Source: Stenotrophomonas maltophilia | GTDB taxonomy: Bacteria > Pseudomonadota > Gammaproteobacteria > Xanthomonadales > Xanthomonadaceae | Assembly: GCF_004684085.1 (NCBI RefSeq) | Contig: NZ_SRHZ01000006.1 | Coordinates: 1-64,000 of the forward strand | Reading direction: 5' to 3' | DNA: 64,000 nt | Part shown: piece by piece, positions 28,819 to 37,479 of the stretch | How the letters are laid out: every line of letters starts with the position of its first letter | Position numbering within the stretch: the stretch's first letter is position 1 | Position numbers and translations under genes: made by a program | The notes under the pieces: model-generated | Databases searched by the model: none | The model's input: only the letters and a program-made list of their open reading frames with translations | What the model was told of the DNA's origin: nothing

Positions 28819-29508
28819 ATGCGCGGTATCGATTTCAGTTCCTGGCAGGGCGTGCTGTCCACCCTGGCTGGCCTGGTCCTGATCACCCTGCTGGGCGTGG
28901 GCATCCGCCTGCTGGTGATGCAGACCCTGCAGCAGCGCCGCGAGCGCGAGAACCGGCAGATCAACGAGCGCCTGCGCACGTTGATGGCGGCCTACAAGAC
29001 GCTGGGCGGTTCGTTTACCGGCGAGTTGGGCGTGGATCCCAGCCACCGCCGTGACCTGCGCCAGCGCGAAGATGCCGAAGGTATCGCCGAACCGCGCTCG
29101 GATCGTGCGCGCCGCATCCGCGATGCCGTCGAGGCGGCATTGTCGGACATCCTGCTGCTGGGCACCGACGAACAGGTGCGGCTGGCCGCGCGCGCTGCCA
29201 ACGAACTGGCGCAGGGGCGGCCGGTACACACCCACGAACTGGTGGTTTCGCTGCGCGACTTCGTGCGCGAAGCACTGGACCTGGCGCCGATCCCCGCCGA
29301 CCTGCAGATTCCACCGCAAGGCCCGACCCGGCCGGGCGGTGCCAGTGGTGGTGGGAAGGGCCGCGCCGACGCTGATGCGAAGGGCGGCCGCACGGGAGGC
29401 GGCGGTGGTGGAGGCGGCGGTGGCGGAATGGGGGGCCTGGGTCTCGGCGCCGGCGCCGCACTGGGCGCCGGCCACGCCTCTGCCAGCGATGAAACGGACG
29501 CGCGCTGA
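28819..29508 (+). CDS. Hypothetical membrane protein with glycine-rich tail
   Basis: I do not recognise the family. Of 229 residues, one N-terminal helix (about 10-32) is followed by an Arg/Glu-rich helical domain (about 35-150) with RERENRQINERLRTLMAAYK, then a low-complexity Gly-rich tail with a run of about eleven glycines. ATG 28819 is chosen for the GGAG 9 bases upstream. It is probably a bitopic protein with a cytoplasmic helical domain. An 11-bp stem hairpin (29501-29531) spans its stop codon and that of the convergent DUF1428 gene. Confidence 0.65.
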   Translation: MRGIDFSSWQGVLSTLAGLVLITLLGVGIRLLVMQTLQQRRERENRQINERLRTLMAAYKTLGGSFTGELGVDPSHRRDLRQREDAEGIAEPRSDRARRIRDAVEAALSDILLLGTDEQVRLAARAANELAQGRPVHTHELVVSLRDFVREALDLAPIPADLQIPPQGPTRPGGASGGGKGRADADAKGGRTGGGGGGGGGGGMGGLGLGAGAALGAGHASASDETDAR

Positions 29509-29531
29509 GCGCGCGCGCCACGCTCAGCGCG
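29501..29531. terminator. Hairpin at convergent gene ends
   Basis: Arms CGCGCTGAGCG and CGCTCAGCGCG form an 11-bp perfect stem that covers the stop codons of both convergent genes. There is no T-run, so termination by this hairpin is uncertain. Confidence 0.5.
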
Positions 29532-29883
29532 TGAGTTCGTAGATCGGTACGAAGCCGCCGTAGATCATCCGCGCGCCGTCGAACGGCATCGGATTCGTCG
29601 CCGGATCAAACCTTGGGTCTTCCATCATCTTCTTCATGCCGGCGTCGCGGGTCGCTTTGTCCGGCCACTCGATCCAGGAAAACACCACCGTTTCGTCCGG
29701 CGTGGCTTTCACCGCGCCGAAGAAGTCGGTGGTCTTGCCGTGCGGTACGTCGTCACCCCAGCACTCGACCACGCGCAGCGCGCCGTACTCGATGAAAACG
29801 GGATCCCCTGTGCGTGCATGGGCGAGGAACTTCTCTTTGTTGGCGGTCGGCACCGCCAGGACGAAACCATCGATGTAGCTCAT
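29524..29883 (-). CDS. DUF1428 family protein (YbaA-like)
   Basis: Small cytoplasmic protein of 119 residues of the dimeric alpha/beta-barrel type. The family text is clear: MSYIDGFVLAVPTANKEKF, VVECWGDDVPHGKTTDF, VVFSWIEWPDKATRDAGMKK and MPFDGARMIYGGFVP. Its biochemical function is unknown. ATG 29883 starts exactly at the family N-terminus. Confidence 0.88.
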   Translation of the reverse strand: MSYIDGFVLAVPTANKEKFLAHARTGDPVFIEYGALRVVECWGDDVPHGKTTDFFGAVKATPDETVVFSWIEWPDKATRDAGMKKMMEDPRFDPATNPMPFDGARMIYGGFVPIYELTR

Positions 29884-29974
29884 TGCCTGCCTCCGGATGG
29901 ACCGTGCTGCATGCACGGCCTTCAAGTACCCGACGAACCAGGGCGTCGTGGATCGACATCCTGTGTGCGCCTGT

Positions 29975-32377
29975 TCAGCCCGGGCCACCGGGCAGCGACG
30001 CCAGCACCACGTCCGGCGGCTGCTGGCCGGCCAGGTGGCGCACGAAGTAGTCCCACATGCGGTGCGTGTAGGTGGCGTCGTTGCGGAACAGCTCATGGTC
30101 CTGCCGGGCCAGGTACAGCAGGTCGTACTCACGCTGGGCCTTGTTCAGGGCGGCGGCCAGCTGCAGGGTCAATGCCGGCGGCGCGTTCTCGTCCAGTTCG
30201 CCATAGACCAGCATCAGGTGTCCGCGCAGGTTGCCGGCCAGCGCCGCATTGTCGAGTCCGGCAAAGGGTGGGGGCACACCATCGGCCATGGCCGGGGCTG
30301 GCAGCACGCCACTGAACAACCGGTCCATGCCATGGATGGCACCGCCATACATGCCCTGGAAGTTGTGGCTGCCGGCCGAGGCCACGCCCACCTTGAAGAA
30401 CGCCGGGTAGCGCAGCAGGGCGCGCGCGGCGCTGTAGCCACCGAACGAGTGCCCGTAGATGCCGACCCGTTGCAGATCGATGCCGCGGTAGCGCTCGCCC
30501 AGCTGGCGCAGTGCCGCCACGTGGTCATCCAGCTGTACATCGGCGCCGTGCAGGAAGCTGCTGTCATGGAACGCCTTGTCACGGCCACCGGTGCCACGCG
30601 CGTCGATGCTGACCACCACGAAGCCAAGCTCGGCCAGGCTGGCGCGAGACACCGGATTCAAGGCCGACACGGCCTCGGCATAGGTGACCGGTGCATTGCT
30701 GATGAAGGAGCCGCCGTACATCGCATCGATCACCGGGAAGCGCCCGTCATCGCGATAGTCGCGTGGCAGGTAGACCGTGGCGAAGATCGGCGTATGCCCA
30801 TCGTCGGCCAGCAGCCGCTCGCGCCGTGGTGGCCGCCAGCCTGCAGCAACGATCGCACTGTCATCCGCTGTTTCCAGCACCATCACTTCGCGGCCGTCAT
30901 CGCTGGCACGCAGTACCGTGCGCGGGGGCTGCGCTAGGCTGGAGACGGTATCGACCAGATAGTCGCCCCGCGGTGACACGGCCTGTGGCGAGCGCCCTCC
31001 GAACAGCGCGCCGCTGCCGGCATCGGCCAGATGGTCGTTGTCGTCGGCGGCCAGGCGCTGGATCGGACCGCCCCGCAGCGATACCCGGTACAGGCCGCGC
31101 ACGTAGGGGTCGCCACCGTCGACGCCACCGGCGCTGAAGTACGCCCATCCACCCGCAGCGTCCACACCCAGCAGGTCGCGCACCGCCCATTGGCCGCGGG
31201 TGAGCTGGCGCAGCACCTTGCCATCGGACAGACGCACCCGGTACAGATGGCCCCAGCCATCGCGCTGCGAGAACCATACTGCCGTGTCCTGGCCGGGCAG
31301 GATGGCCACCGCTGGCCGGCTGTACGAATACACGTTGAGCTGCACGCGGGTGTCGCTGGCTTCTTCCAGCACGGTGCGCAATGCACCGCTGCTTGCATCG
31401 ATCTCCACCAGGCGCAGCCTGCGCGGTATGCCGAAGTGCGCGATCGCGGCATACAACCGGCCGCCGTCCCAGCCGAGTACACCGCCTTCGCTGAGGGTGT
31501 TCCAGCCTTCCGGCAGGGCGATGTCATGCTGCTGACCGTTGCGGCTGTCGATCACGTACAGGCTGTCGCGCACCTGCCGGGTGTCACCCAGCAACCCCAG
31601 CTTCACCGTATGCACGCGCGGCCGCGCGCTGTCGGTCGGGCTGCTTTCCAGATAGGGATAGTCCTGCAGCGCACGTTCGTCGTAGCGGATGCCGGCGACA
31701 AAGTGGCCCTCCGGCGACCAGCTGACCGCGAACGGCCGCGTCGGCATCCTGCCCTGGCGGCGTGGGATACCGCGCAGGCTGAAGTCGGGTAACACACCAT
31801 AGCCATGCCCGGCTTCACCGCCGGTGGTCAGTGCCTGCGGCGCCGTTCCAGCGCGTTGCAGCCACAGGTTGTGGTCGCGCACCTGCAGCCAGGCCTCGCC
31901 ATCGGGTGAGGGCAGTGCATCAGCTGGAGGAGTTGCATGCTGCGATCGTGCGCAATGCCAGCGTGGCCATTGGCAGTCGATGGCCGCCTCACCACTGAAC
32001 CGCAGGCGCAGGCCCGCTTCCAGCACCTGTACGCTGGCCAGCCGCAGGCGCGGCCCGCTGGTACCGAGAGATGCAACCGCCGCGTCCAGCGCAGTGGATT
32101 CGAACAGGATCTGGCGCGTAGCGTGGGCTGGATCCACCAGTACTGCCTGGCGTCGGCCCTGCGCGTCTTCGCGCTCGTACCAGAAGCGGCCATCGGCCAG
32201 CCAGTTCGGCAGCACCGAGGCATTGCGCAGCGCGCCACGCAGATGACTGTCGTGCACGCGTTCGGCGCGCTGGTAGTCGGCGGCCTGCAGCGCGTGGGCA
32301 GGCGAGGATGAAAACAGGGCAGTGCAGATCATGGCTGCAGCGCAGACAGCGCGCCGCAGCGGTTCGGGCAGGTGCAA
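29975..32377 (-). CDS. S9-family prolyl oligopeptidase (dipeptidyl-peptidase IV-like)
   Basis: Secreted serine peptidase of about 800 residues. A signal peptide (ending ...SSPAHA) precedes a beta-propeller domain (about 60-520) and an alpha/beta-hydrolase domain. The nucleophile Ser lies in GIYGHSFGGYSAARALL, Asp in YGELDENAPP and His in ARQDHELFRND. Such enzymes cleave after proline in peptides. I chose TTG 32377 because AGGAGG lies 5 bases upstream; an earlier TTG at 32395 would lie upstream of that site, and ATG 32332 would cut the signal peptide. Use of TTG suggests modest expression. Confidence 0.85.
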   Translation of the reverse strand: MHLPEPLRRAVCAAAMICTALFSSSPAHALQAADYQRAERVHDSHLRGALRNASVLPNWLADGRFWYEREDAQGRRQAVLVDPAHATRQILFESTALDAAVASLGTSGPRLRLASVQVLEAGLRLRFSGEAAIDCQWPRWHCARSQHATPPADALPSPDGEAWLQVRDHNLWLQRAGTAPQALTTGGEAGHGYGVLPDFSLRGIPRRQGRMPTRPFAVSWSPEGHFVAGIRYDERALQDYPYLESSPTDSARPRVHTVKLGLLGDTRQVRDSLYVIDSRNGQQHDIALPEGWNTLSEGGVLGWDGGRLYAAIAHFGIPRRLRLVEIDASSGALRTVLEEASDTRVQLNVYSYSRPAVAILPGQDTAVWFSQRDGWGHLYRVRLSDGKVLRQLTRGQWAVRDLLGVDAAGGWAYFSAGGVDGGDPYVRGLYRVSLRGGPIQRLAADDNDHLADAGSGALFGGRSPQAVSPRGDYLVDTVSSLAQPPRTVLRASDDGREVMVLETADDSAIVAAGWRPPRRERLLADDGHTPIFATVYLPRDYRDDGRFPVIDAMYGGSFISNAPVTYAEAVSALNPVSRASLAELGFVVVSIDARGTGGRDKAFHDSSFLHGADVQLDDHVAALRQLGERYRGIDLQRVGIYGHSFGGYSAARALLRYPAFFKVGVASAGSHNFQGMYGGAIHGMDRLFSGVLPAPAMADGVPPPFAGLDNAALAGNLRGHLMLVYGELDENAPPALTLQLAAALNKAQREYDLLYLARQDHELFRNDATYTHRMWDYFVRHLAGQQPPDVVLASLPGGPG

Positions 32378-32587
32378 GGCAACCTCCTGTTGCAATCGTC
32401 GATGGATGACAAATGCACGCGCGCGGCGCGCGTATGCCAGACGCAGCCTGAATCAAGCCAAAAAATTCAGCAATGCGAAGACCGCTGTTTTCAGGGAGCG
32501 TTGTGGCGAATAACGGAGAATTTACATTCCCGATGCGATGGCGCCCTGGCGCTGCTGCACACCATAAGAAAGTAAAGGTGTACCCCC

Positions 32588-33160
32588 ATGAAGAATTCGC
32601 TGATTGCTCTGGCCCTGGCCGCTGCCCTGCCGTTCACCGCCTCGGCTGCTGAGAACCTGTCCTACAACTACGCCGAAGCGGACTACGCCAAGACTGACAT
32701 CGATGCGTTCAAGGCCGACGGCTGGGGCGTGAAGGGTTCGTACGGCTTCCTGCCGAACTTCCACGCCTTCGGTGACTACAGCCGCCAGGAAATCGACAAC
32801 ACCAACATCAAGCTGGACCAGTGGAAGATCGGTGCCGGCTACAACGTTGAAATCGCGCCGACCACCGACTTCGTTGCCCGCGTTGCTTACCAGAAGCGCG
32901 ACCAGAAGCACGGCCTGGACTTCAACGGTTACAGCGCTGAAGCCGGTATCCGCACCGCCTTCGGTGCCCACGCCGAGGTCTACGGCATGGTCGGCTACGA
33001 AGACTTCTCCAAGAAGCACGGCATCAATCCGGAAGGCCAGTGGTACGGCCGCCTGGGTGGTCAGGTCAAGCTGAACCAGAACTGGGGCCTGAACGGCGAG
33101 CTGAAGATGAACCGCGACGGCGACAAGGAATACACCGTCGGCCCGCGCTTCAGCTGGTAA
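32588..33160 (+). CDS. Ax21-family outer-membrane protein
   Basis: Small outer-membrane beta-barrel of 190 residues. A signal peptide (MKNSLIALALAAALPFTASA) is followed by eight-strand-like alternation (LSYNYAEADYAKT, GWGVKGSYGF, FHAFGDYSRQ) and a C-terminal aromatic (GPRFSW). This is the Ax21 protein of Xanthomonas and Stenotrophomonas. Its reported roles as a quorum factor and as the XA21 ligand were withdrawn or disputed; a structural outer-membrane role is the safe reading. Codon use is highly biased, suggesting strong expression. A 10-bp hairpin follows the gene. Confidence 0.88.
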   Translation: MKNSLIALALAAALPFTASAAENLSYNYAEADYAKTDIDAFKADGWGVKGSYGFLPNFHAFGDYSRQEIDNTNIKLDQWKIGAGYNVEIAPTTDFVARVAYQKRDQKHGLDFNGYSAEAGIRTAFGAHAEVYGMVGYEDFSKKHGINPEGQWYGRLGGQVKLNQNWGLNGELKMNRDGDKEYTVGPRFSW

Positions 33161-33200
33161 TTGCTACCTCGGCGCGCATGCGCGCTTGAAGATGCCTCGA

Positions 33201-33224
33201 CAGGCCCGGCTCATGCCGGGCCTG
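33201..33224 (+). terminator. Hairpin after the Ax21 gene
   Basis: Perfect 10-bp stem CAGGCCCGGC with its complement around loop TCAT, about 40 bases past the stop. The tail (TTGCGTTG) is only moderately T-rich. Confidence 0.7.
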
Positions 33225-33352
33225 TTGCGTTGTAGGCATCCGGAACCGCGGCTGACCGCGAATGCGGGGTTTTGCTGCGTTGCAATAAATTGGATTCCGC
33301 TGCCTGTGGCGCCGGCCTACGGTGGACGCTTCGTACTGCTGGATCCGCCCTG

Positions 33353-34030
33353 ATGTCGCCTGCTGTTCTCGCGCTGCCTCTCGATCGGCCCCGCCGCCTG
33401 GCAATGCTGGCCCCGCATCCCGTACTGCGACTGGGGGTGGAGGTGGTGCTGGCCCAGCATGGGGCCGTGCAGGTCTGCGGCAGCTTCGCCAACGAAGGTG
33501 ATCTGCTGGATCTGCTGCACCTCCAACCCGGCAGCATCGATCTGTTGCTGATTGACGTGCTGGCGCCGTGCGGACCCGAGGGCGGATTGTCGCTGCTGCG
33601 CCTGCTGTCGCATCGCTGGCCACGTCTGCCGGTGCTGGTGCTGTCCGCCCACTGCAATGCCAGCACGGTAACTGCAGCGATGCAGGCCGGCGCGCGGGGA
33701 TTCCTGCCCAAGGGCACTTCGCCAGCGATGCTGATGCGGGCGATCGACGTGCTGGCCCGTGGTGGGCGCTTTGTTCCCCCGGAGCTGCGCACGCAGTTGA
33801 ACCGGTCTCGGATGCGGCGTACGCCGGCGCCGATGCTCGCCCCCTTGAGCCGGCGCGAGCGCGAGGTGCTCCGGCTGGTCCTGCAAGGCTGCACCACCGG
33901 CGAGGTCGCGCGGCGTTCCGGACGCACGGCCAGCACCGTCAGCACGCAGAAGCGTACCGCCTACCAGAAGCTCGGGATCCAAAGCGACGGCGAACTGTTC
34001 CGCATCCGGCATCTGCTCGAATGCGGATGA
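33353..34030 (+). CDS. Orphan LuxR-family response regulator with atypical receiver
   Basis: Two-domain regulator of 225 residues. The receiver retains the phospho-acceptor-like Asp (IDLLLIDVLAP), a Ser in VLVLSAH and Lys in GFLPKG. The acidic pair that binds Mg2+ (normally DD or ED near the N-terminus) is replaced by neutral residues in MLAPHPVLRLG. Phosphorylation may therefore be weak or absent. The LuxR helix-turn-helix (LSRREREVLRLVLQGCTTGE) is intact. ATG 33353 fits the family N-terminus. No kinase is adjacent; targets are unknown. Confidence 0.82.
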   Translation: MSPAVLALPLDRPRRLAMLAPHPVLRLGVEVVLAQHGAVQVCGSFANEGDLLDLLHLQPGSIDLLLIDVLAPCGPEGGLSLLRLLSHRWPRLPVLVLSAHCNASTVTAAMQAGARGFLPKGTSPAMLMRAIDVLARGGRFVPPELRTQLNRSRMRRTPAPMLAPLSRREREVLRLVLQGCTTGEVARRSGRTASTVSTQKRTAYQKLGIQSDGELFRIRHLLECG

Positions 34031-34036
34031 ACGGGC

Positions 34037-34426
34037 TTATTCGCCCTGGTACTGCTTCTCTTCCACCAGCGCTGAACCGGCCACGCGGTTGATCTCGTTC
34101 TTCACCTGCACGCGCTCGCCATTGGTGCCGTACACGCCACGCGCGAGCTGGATGAACGCATTGTCGAACACCTGCGCCGCTTCCTTGTCGCGCAACTGGT
34201 CCTGGATGTCCCACATGCGTTCGTTGATCGCCTTCAGCTGCTGCTTCAGCACGGCCAGCGCCGGTTGTGCCTGCAACTGCTGCTGCAACAACGGCAGCAG
34301 GCCGTCCAGCTCGGTGCGCACGTTGGCCAGCTTGGCGGCATCGTCGATGCGCTCGGCCTTGATCTCGAGAATGGTGATCTTGTCGATCAGCTCGCCGATC
34401 GATACCGGGGTCAGGATGGCGTCCAC
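34037..34426 (-). CDS. DUF6165 family protein
   Basis: Cytoplasmic protein of 129 residues with the family opening VDAILTPVSIGELIDKITILEIKAER and a long helical middle. Function is unknown. The GTG start at 34426 has AGGAA 8 bases upstream and fits the family N-terminus; longer in-frame starts run into the divergent porin's upstream region. It is convergent with the response-regulator gene, with only 6 bases between their ends. Confidence 0.82.
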   Translation of the reverse strand: MDAILTPVSIGELIDKITILEIKAERIDDAAKLANVRTELDGLLPLLQQQLQAQPALAVLKQQLKAINERMWDIQDQLRDKEAAQVFDNAFIQLARGVYGTNGERVQVKNEINRVAGSALVEEKQYQGE

Positions 34427-34604
34427 GCGATTGGTTCCTGGAAACAGGTGGGCATGATACCGCGCCGGCACCCGTGGACCCTGATCCGCGGTGTTTACGC
34501 CGAATTTGCGCTGTGGACCCGGCATCGCCCTCGATCCGTTACGGCCACGCCCTCGACACTGCCGTCCCGGCGGCGCGACCGCCTTCGACGAGGAAAACGG
34601 TGCA

Positions 34605-35303
34605 GTGAACAGCAAGGGGATGATGGCGGCGATGGTGGCCGCGCTGGCAGCGGTACTGGGCATCGGCAGCGCGCAGGCGCAGACGCAGGTGAGTGGCAGT
34701 GCGGCATTGACCAGCGATTACGTGTGGCGTGGCAGCTCGCAGAGCGATGGCGATCCGGCGGTGCAGGCGGGCGCGAAAGTGGCAGTCGCATCCGGTTGGT
34801 ACGCCAGCGTGTGGGGCTCCAACGTAGCGTTCAAGCCGGACAACGGTGCGCGCAGCGAGTTCGACCTGGTCGCCGGTTGGTCCGGCGCACTTGCACCGGA
34901 CTGGACGCTGGATGCCAACCTGACCCGCTACATGTACTCGGGCACCGGCCGCGCGCTGGACTGGACCGAGCTCAACACCACGTTGACGTGGAAGCAGCGC
35001 GCCTGGCTGCAGGTCGCGCATTCCAGCGACGCGCTGGCGGGCGGCCATCGCGGCACCTATGCCCAATTGGGCGTGCGTGTGCCGCTGCACGAGCGGTTCC
35101 GCCTGGAAGCGGCGGTGGGCCAGTACTGGCTGGCCACCGCACAGGGCCCGGACTACCTGCACGGCCAGATCAGTGCCATTGCCACGCTGACCCCGGCGTG
35201 GGAGCTGCGGGCCACCGTGCATGACACCGACAACGCGGCCAAGCGCCTGTTCCCGGGCAACGCCGGGGGGCGTTGGGAGCTGGCACTGCAGGGCAGCTTC
35301 TAG
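34605..35303 (+). CDS. TorF-family putative porin
   Basis: Outer-membrane beta-barrel of 232 residues. The signal peptide (MMAAMVAALAAVLGIGSAQAQ) is followed by VSGSAALTSDYVWRGSSQSDGDPAVQAG, the start motif of the TorF (TIGR02001) family, and by amphipathic strands to a C-terminal Phe. The substrate is not known. GTG 34605, with AGGAAA upstream, gives the full signal peptide; ATG 34620 is the alternative. Its end overlaps the convergent MFS gene by 4 bases. Confidence 0.82.
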   Translation: MNSKGMMAAMVAALAAVLGIGSAQAQTQVSGSAALTSDYVWRGSSQSDGDPAVQAGAKVAVASGWYASVWGSNVAFKPDNGARSEFDLVAGWSGALAPDWTLDANLTRYMYSGTGRALDWTELNTTLTWKQRAWLQVAHSSDALAGGHRGTYAQLGVRVPLHERFRLEAAVGQYWLATAQGPDYLHGQISAIATLTPAWELRATVHDTDNAAKRLFPGNAGGRWELALQGSF

Positions 35304-36541
35304 TTGGCCGCCGAGGCCTGGCGCGCACGCAGCGCGCCGGGCAACCACAGCAGCAGGGCCAACACGGCCACCGCAGCACCGGCCACGCAGACGCCGGTCC
35401 AGCCAAAGCGCTGGTAGACCTGGGCCGACAGCAGCGAACCCAGCGAACCGCCGATGAAGTAACCAGTCATGTAGCCGGCATTGAGGCGGTTGCGTGCCGC
35501 CGGCTGCAGCGCATAGATCAGGTTCTGATTGCTCACATGCAGCAGCTGCGCGGCCAGGTCCAGCACCACTACGCCGACCAGCAGCGCCAGCAGCGAGTGC
35601 GCCGACAGCCCCAGCGGCAACCACGACAGCAGCAACAGCGCCAGCGCGATGGCAGTGGCGCGGCCCGTCTGGCCACGGTCGGACATGCGGCCAGCAAGGC
35701 CCGCAGCCAGCGTGCCGGCGGCACCGACCAGTCCGAACAGGCCGATGGTGGCGTCGCTGTAGGCGTAGGGCGGCTGTGCCAGCAGGAACGCCAACGGCGT
35801 CCAGAAGATCGCGAACATGGCGAAGCTGCACGCACCCAGCAGCGTGCGATGGCGCAACACCGGCTCCTGCACGAACAGGGAACCGATCGAGCGCAGCAGG
35901 GCGAAATAGCCCAGGCCGGCGCTGTGGTGGAAGCGCGGCAGGCCACGTTGCAGCGCCAGCGCGGTCAGCACCAGGGTACCGGCGGCGATGGCGTAGACCA
36001 GACGCCAGTCGCCGAGGCTCGACAGCAGTCCCGCCACGGTGCGTGCCAGCAGGATGCCCAGCAGCAGCCCGCTCATCAGCGTGCCAACCACGCGGCCACG
36101 ATGCTCTGGAGCGGCCAACGTTGCCGCGAACGGCACCAGCACCTGCGCCACCACCGAGAACAGGCCGGTGATCGCGGTGCCCACCAGCAGCCAGGCCAGC
36201 GACGGTGCACAGGCACTGATCACCAGACCGCTGGCCGACAGCAGGCTCATCACCACGATCAGCCGGCGACGCTCGAACAGGTCACCCAGCGGCACCAGCA
36301 GGATCAGCCCGGCGGCATAGCTCAGCTGGGCCACGGTGACCACCATGCCGACCTGGCCGAACGGCACACCGAAGGCATCGGCGATGGTGTGCAGCAGCGG
36401 CTGCGCATAGTAGTTGCTGGCCACGGCCACGCCAGTGGCGACCGACATCAGCAGCACCTGCCAGCGGTGCAGAGGGGGGAGGGACGGGCTCACGCGATGT
36501 ACCAGGATGCGGGGTGCACAGTGTCCGCCCGCTGCAGTCAT
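35300..36541 (-). CDS. MFS transporter (sugar/drug efflux type)
   Basis: Twelve-helix inner-membrane carrier of up to 413 residues. The N-terminal half has VASNYYAQPLLHTIADAFG and the loop-2 motif LGDLFERRRLIV, as in the YgaY/arabinose-efflux-like group of MFS exporters. It is divergent from the LysR gene, which probably controls it. ATG 36541 overlaps the presumed LysR operator, so a downstream GTG at 36493 may be the true start. The substrate is unknown. Confidence 0.85.
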   Translation of the reverse strand: MTAAGGHCAPRILVHRVSPSLPPLHRWQVLLMSVATGVAVASNYYAQPLLHTIADAFGVPFGQVGMVVTVAQLSYAAGLILLVPLGDLFERRRLIVVMSLLSASGLVISACAPSLAWLLVGTAITGLFSVVAQVLVPFAATLAAPEHRGRVVGTLMSGLLLGILLARTVAGLLSSLGDWRLVYAIAAGTLVLTALALQRGLPRFHHSAGLGYFALLRSIGSLFVQEPVLRHRTLLGACSFAMFAIFWTPLAFLLAQPPYAYSDATIGLFGLVGAAGTLAAGLAGRMSDRGQTGRATAIALALLLLSWLPLGLSAHSLLALLVGVVVLDLAAQLLHVSNQNLIYALQPAARNRLNAGYMTGYFIGGSLGSLLSAQVYQRFGWTGVCVAGAAVAVLALLLWLPGALRARQASAAN

Positions 36542-36582
36542 GATGGAAATGAATCATCATCATCCCTGTCATCTGGAAATGA
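36540..36582. promoter_or_regulatory. Candidate LysR operator between divergent genes
   Basis: The roughly 50-base gap holds an inverted ATGATG/CATCAT pair (36540-36545 and 36555-36560) and a direct GGAAATGA repeat (36545-36552 and 36575-36582, 30 bases apart, about three helical turns). LysR regulators usually bind such short divergent gaps and regulate both genes. This assignment is inferred. Confidence 0.45.
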
Positions 36583-36591
36583 GATGGATGC

Positions 36592-37479
36592 GTGAATCTC
36601 AAGCAGCTTGAATTCGCCGTGGCGCTGGCCGAGGAGGGCAGCTTCACCCGTGCCGCCGAGCGCTGCCATGTGGTGCAGTCGGCGCTCAGCCATCAGATTG
36701 CCAATCTGGAACAGGAGCTGGGCACGCCGTTGTTCGAGCGCCTGCCGCGCCAGGTACGCGCCACCGCCGCCGGCGAGGCGCTGCTGGTGCACGCGCGGCA
36801 GGTGCTGGCCAGCCTGCGCCACCTGCGTGCCGACGTCGCTGCAGTCAGTGGCGACGTGCGCGGCCTGTTGGCGATCGGACAGATTTCCTCGCTCACCGAC
36901 ATCGACGTGGTGGCGATACTGGCGGCCTTCCAGCAGGCACACCCAGAGGTGGAATTCCAGCTGCGGGTGGACAAGAGTGAGGACCTGATCGCGCAGGTGC
37001 AGTCGCGTGAACTGGATGCCGCACTGGTCGGCTTGGCGCCCTCGGCGGGCCTGGATGGCGTCTGCCACCAGATGCTGCAGGAGGAAGACCTGGTGGCGGT
37101 GCTGGCACCATCGCACCGGTTGGCCAGGCATACGCAGCTGCCATTGACCGCGTTGCAGGATGAAGCGCTGGTCGACTTCCCACGTGGCACCGGCGCGCGC
37201 CGCCAGACCGATGATGCGTTCGCTGCCGCAGGCCTGCCGCACACGGTGCGCTTCGAGGTCAACCTGATGGAGCTCGTCGAGCGTTTCGTCCGCCATGGGC
37301 TGGCGGTCGGGATCGTGCCGGCATTGATCGCCGAAGGTTTCGAGGGCGTGGTACAGATACCGCTGCAGCCGACCCCGACCCGCCGCGTGCACCTGGTCTG
37401 GCAGCGGCTGCCGACGCCGGCAGCGCGTGCCTTTGTCGAGGCCGTACTCAGCCGCGCAGGCGCAGGCTCAGCCCTTTGA
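36592..37479 (+). CDS. LysR-family transcriptional regulator
   Basis: Regulator of 295 residues with an N-terminal winged helix-turn-helix (MNLKQLEFAVALAEEGSFTR, then AAERCHVVQSALSHQIANLE) and a periplasmic-binding-protein-like effector domain (about 90-290). It starts at GTG 36592. Divergent from the MFS gene, it probably regulates efflux in response to a small molecule. Its 3' end overlaps the convergent yehS-like gene by 32 bases. Confidence 0.92.
   Translation: MNLKQLEFAVALAEEGSFTRAAERCHVVQSALSHQIANLEQELGTPLFERLPRQVRATAAGEALLVHARQVLASLRHLRADVAAVSGDVRGLLAIGQISSLTDIDVVAILAAFQQAHPEVEFQLRVDKSEDLIAQVQSRELDAALVGLAPSAGLDGVCHQMLQEEDLVAVLAPSHRLARHTQLPLTALQDEALVDFPRGTGARRQTDDAFAAAGLPHTVRFEVNLMELVERFVRHGLAVGIVPALIAEGFEGVVQIPLQPTPTRRVHLVWQRLPTPAARAFVEAVLSRAGAGSAL

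Noticed and set aside
32588-33160. Ax21 as a quorum-sensing or immune-eliciting signal
   Set aside because: Those claims were retracted or disputed. The sequence shows an outer-membrane beta-barrel, so only that is annotated.
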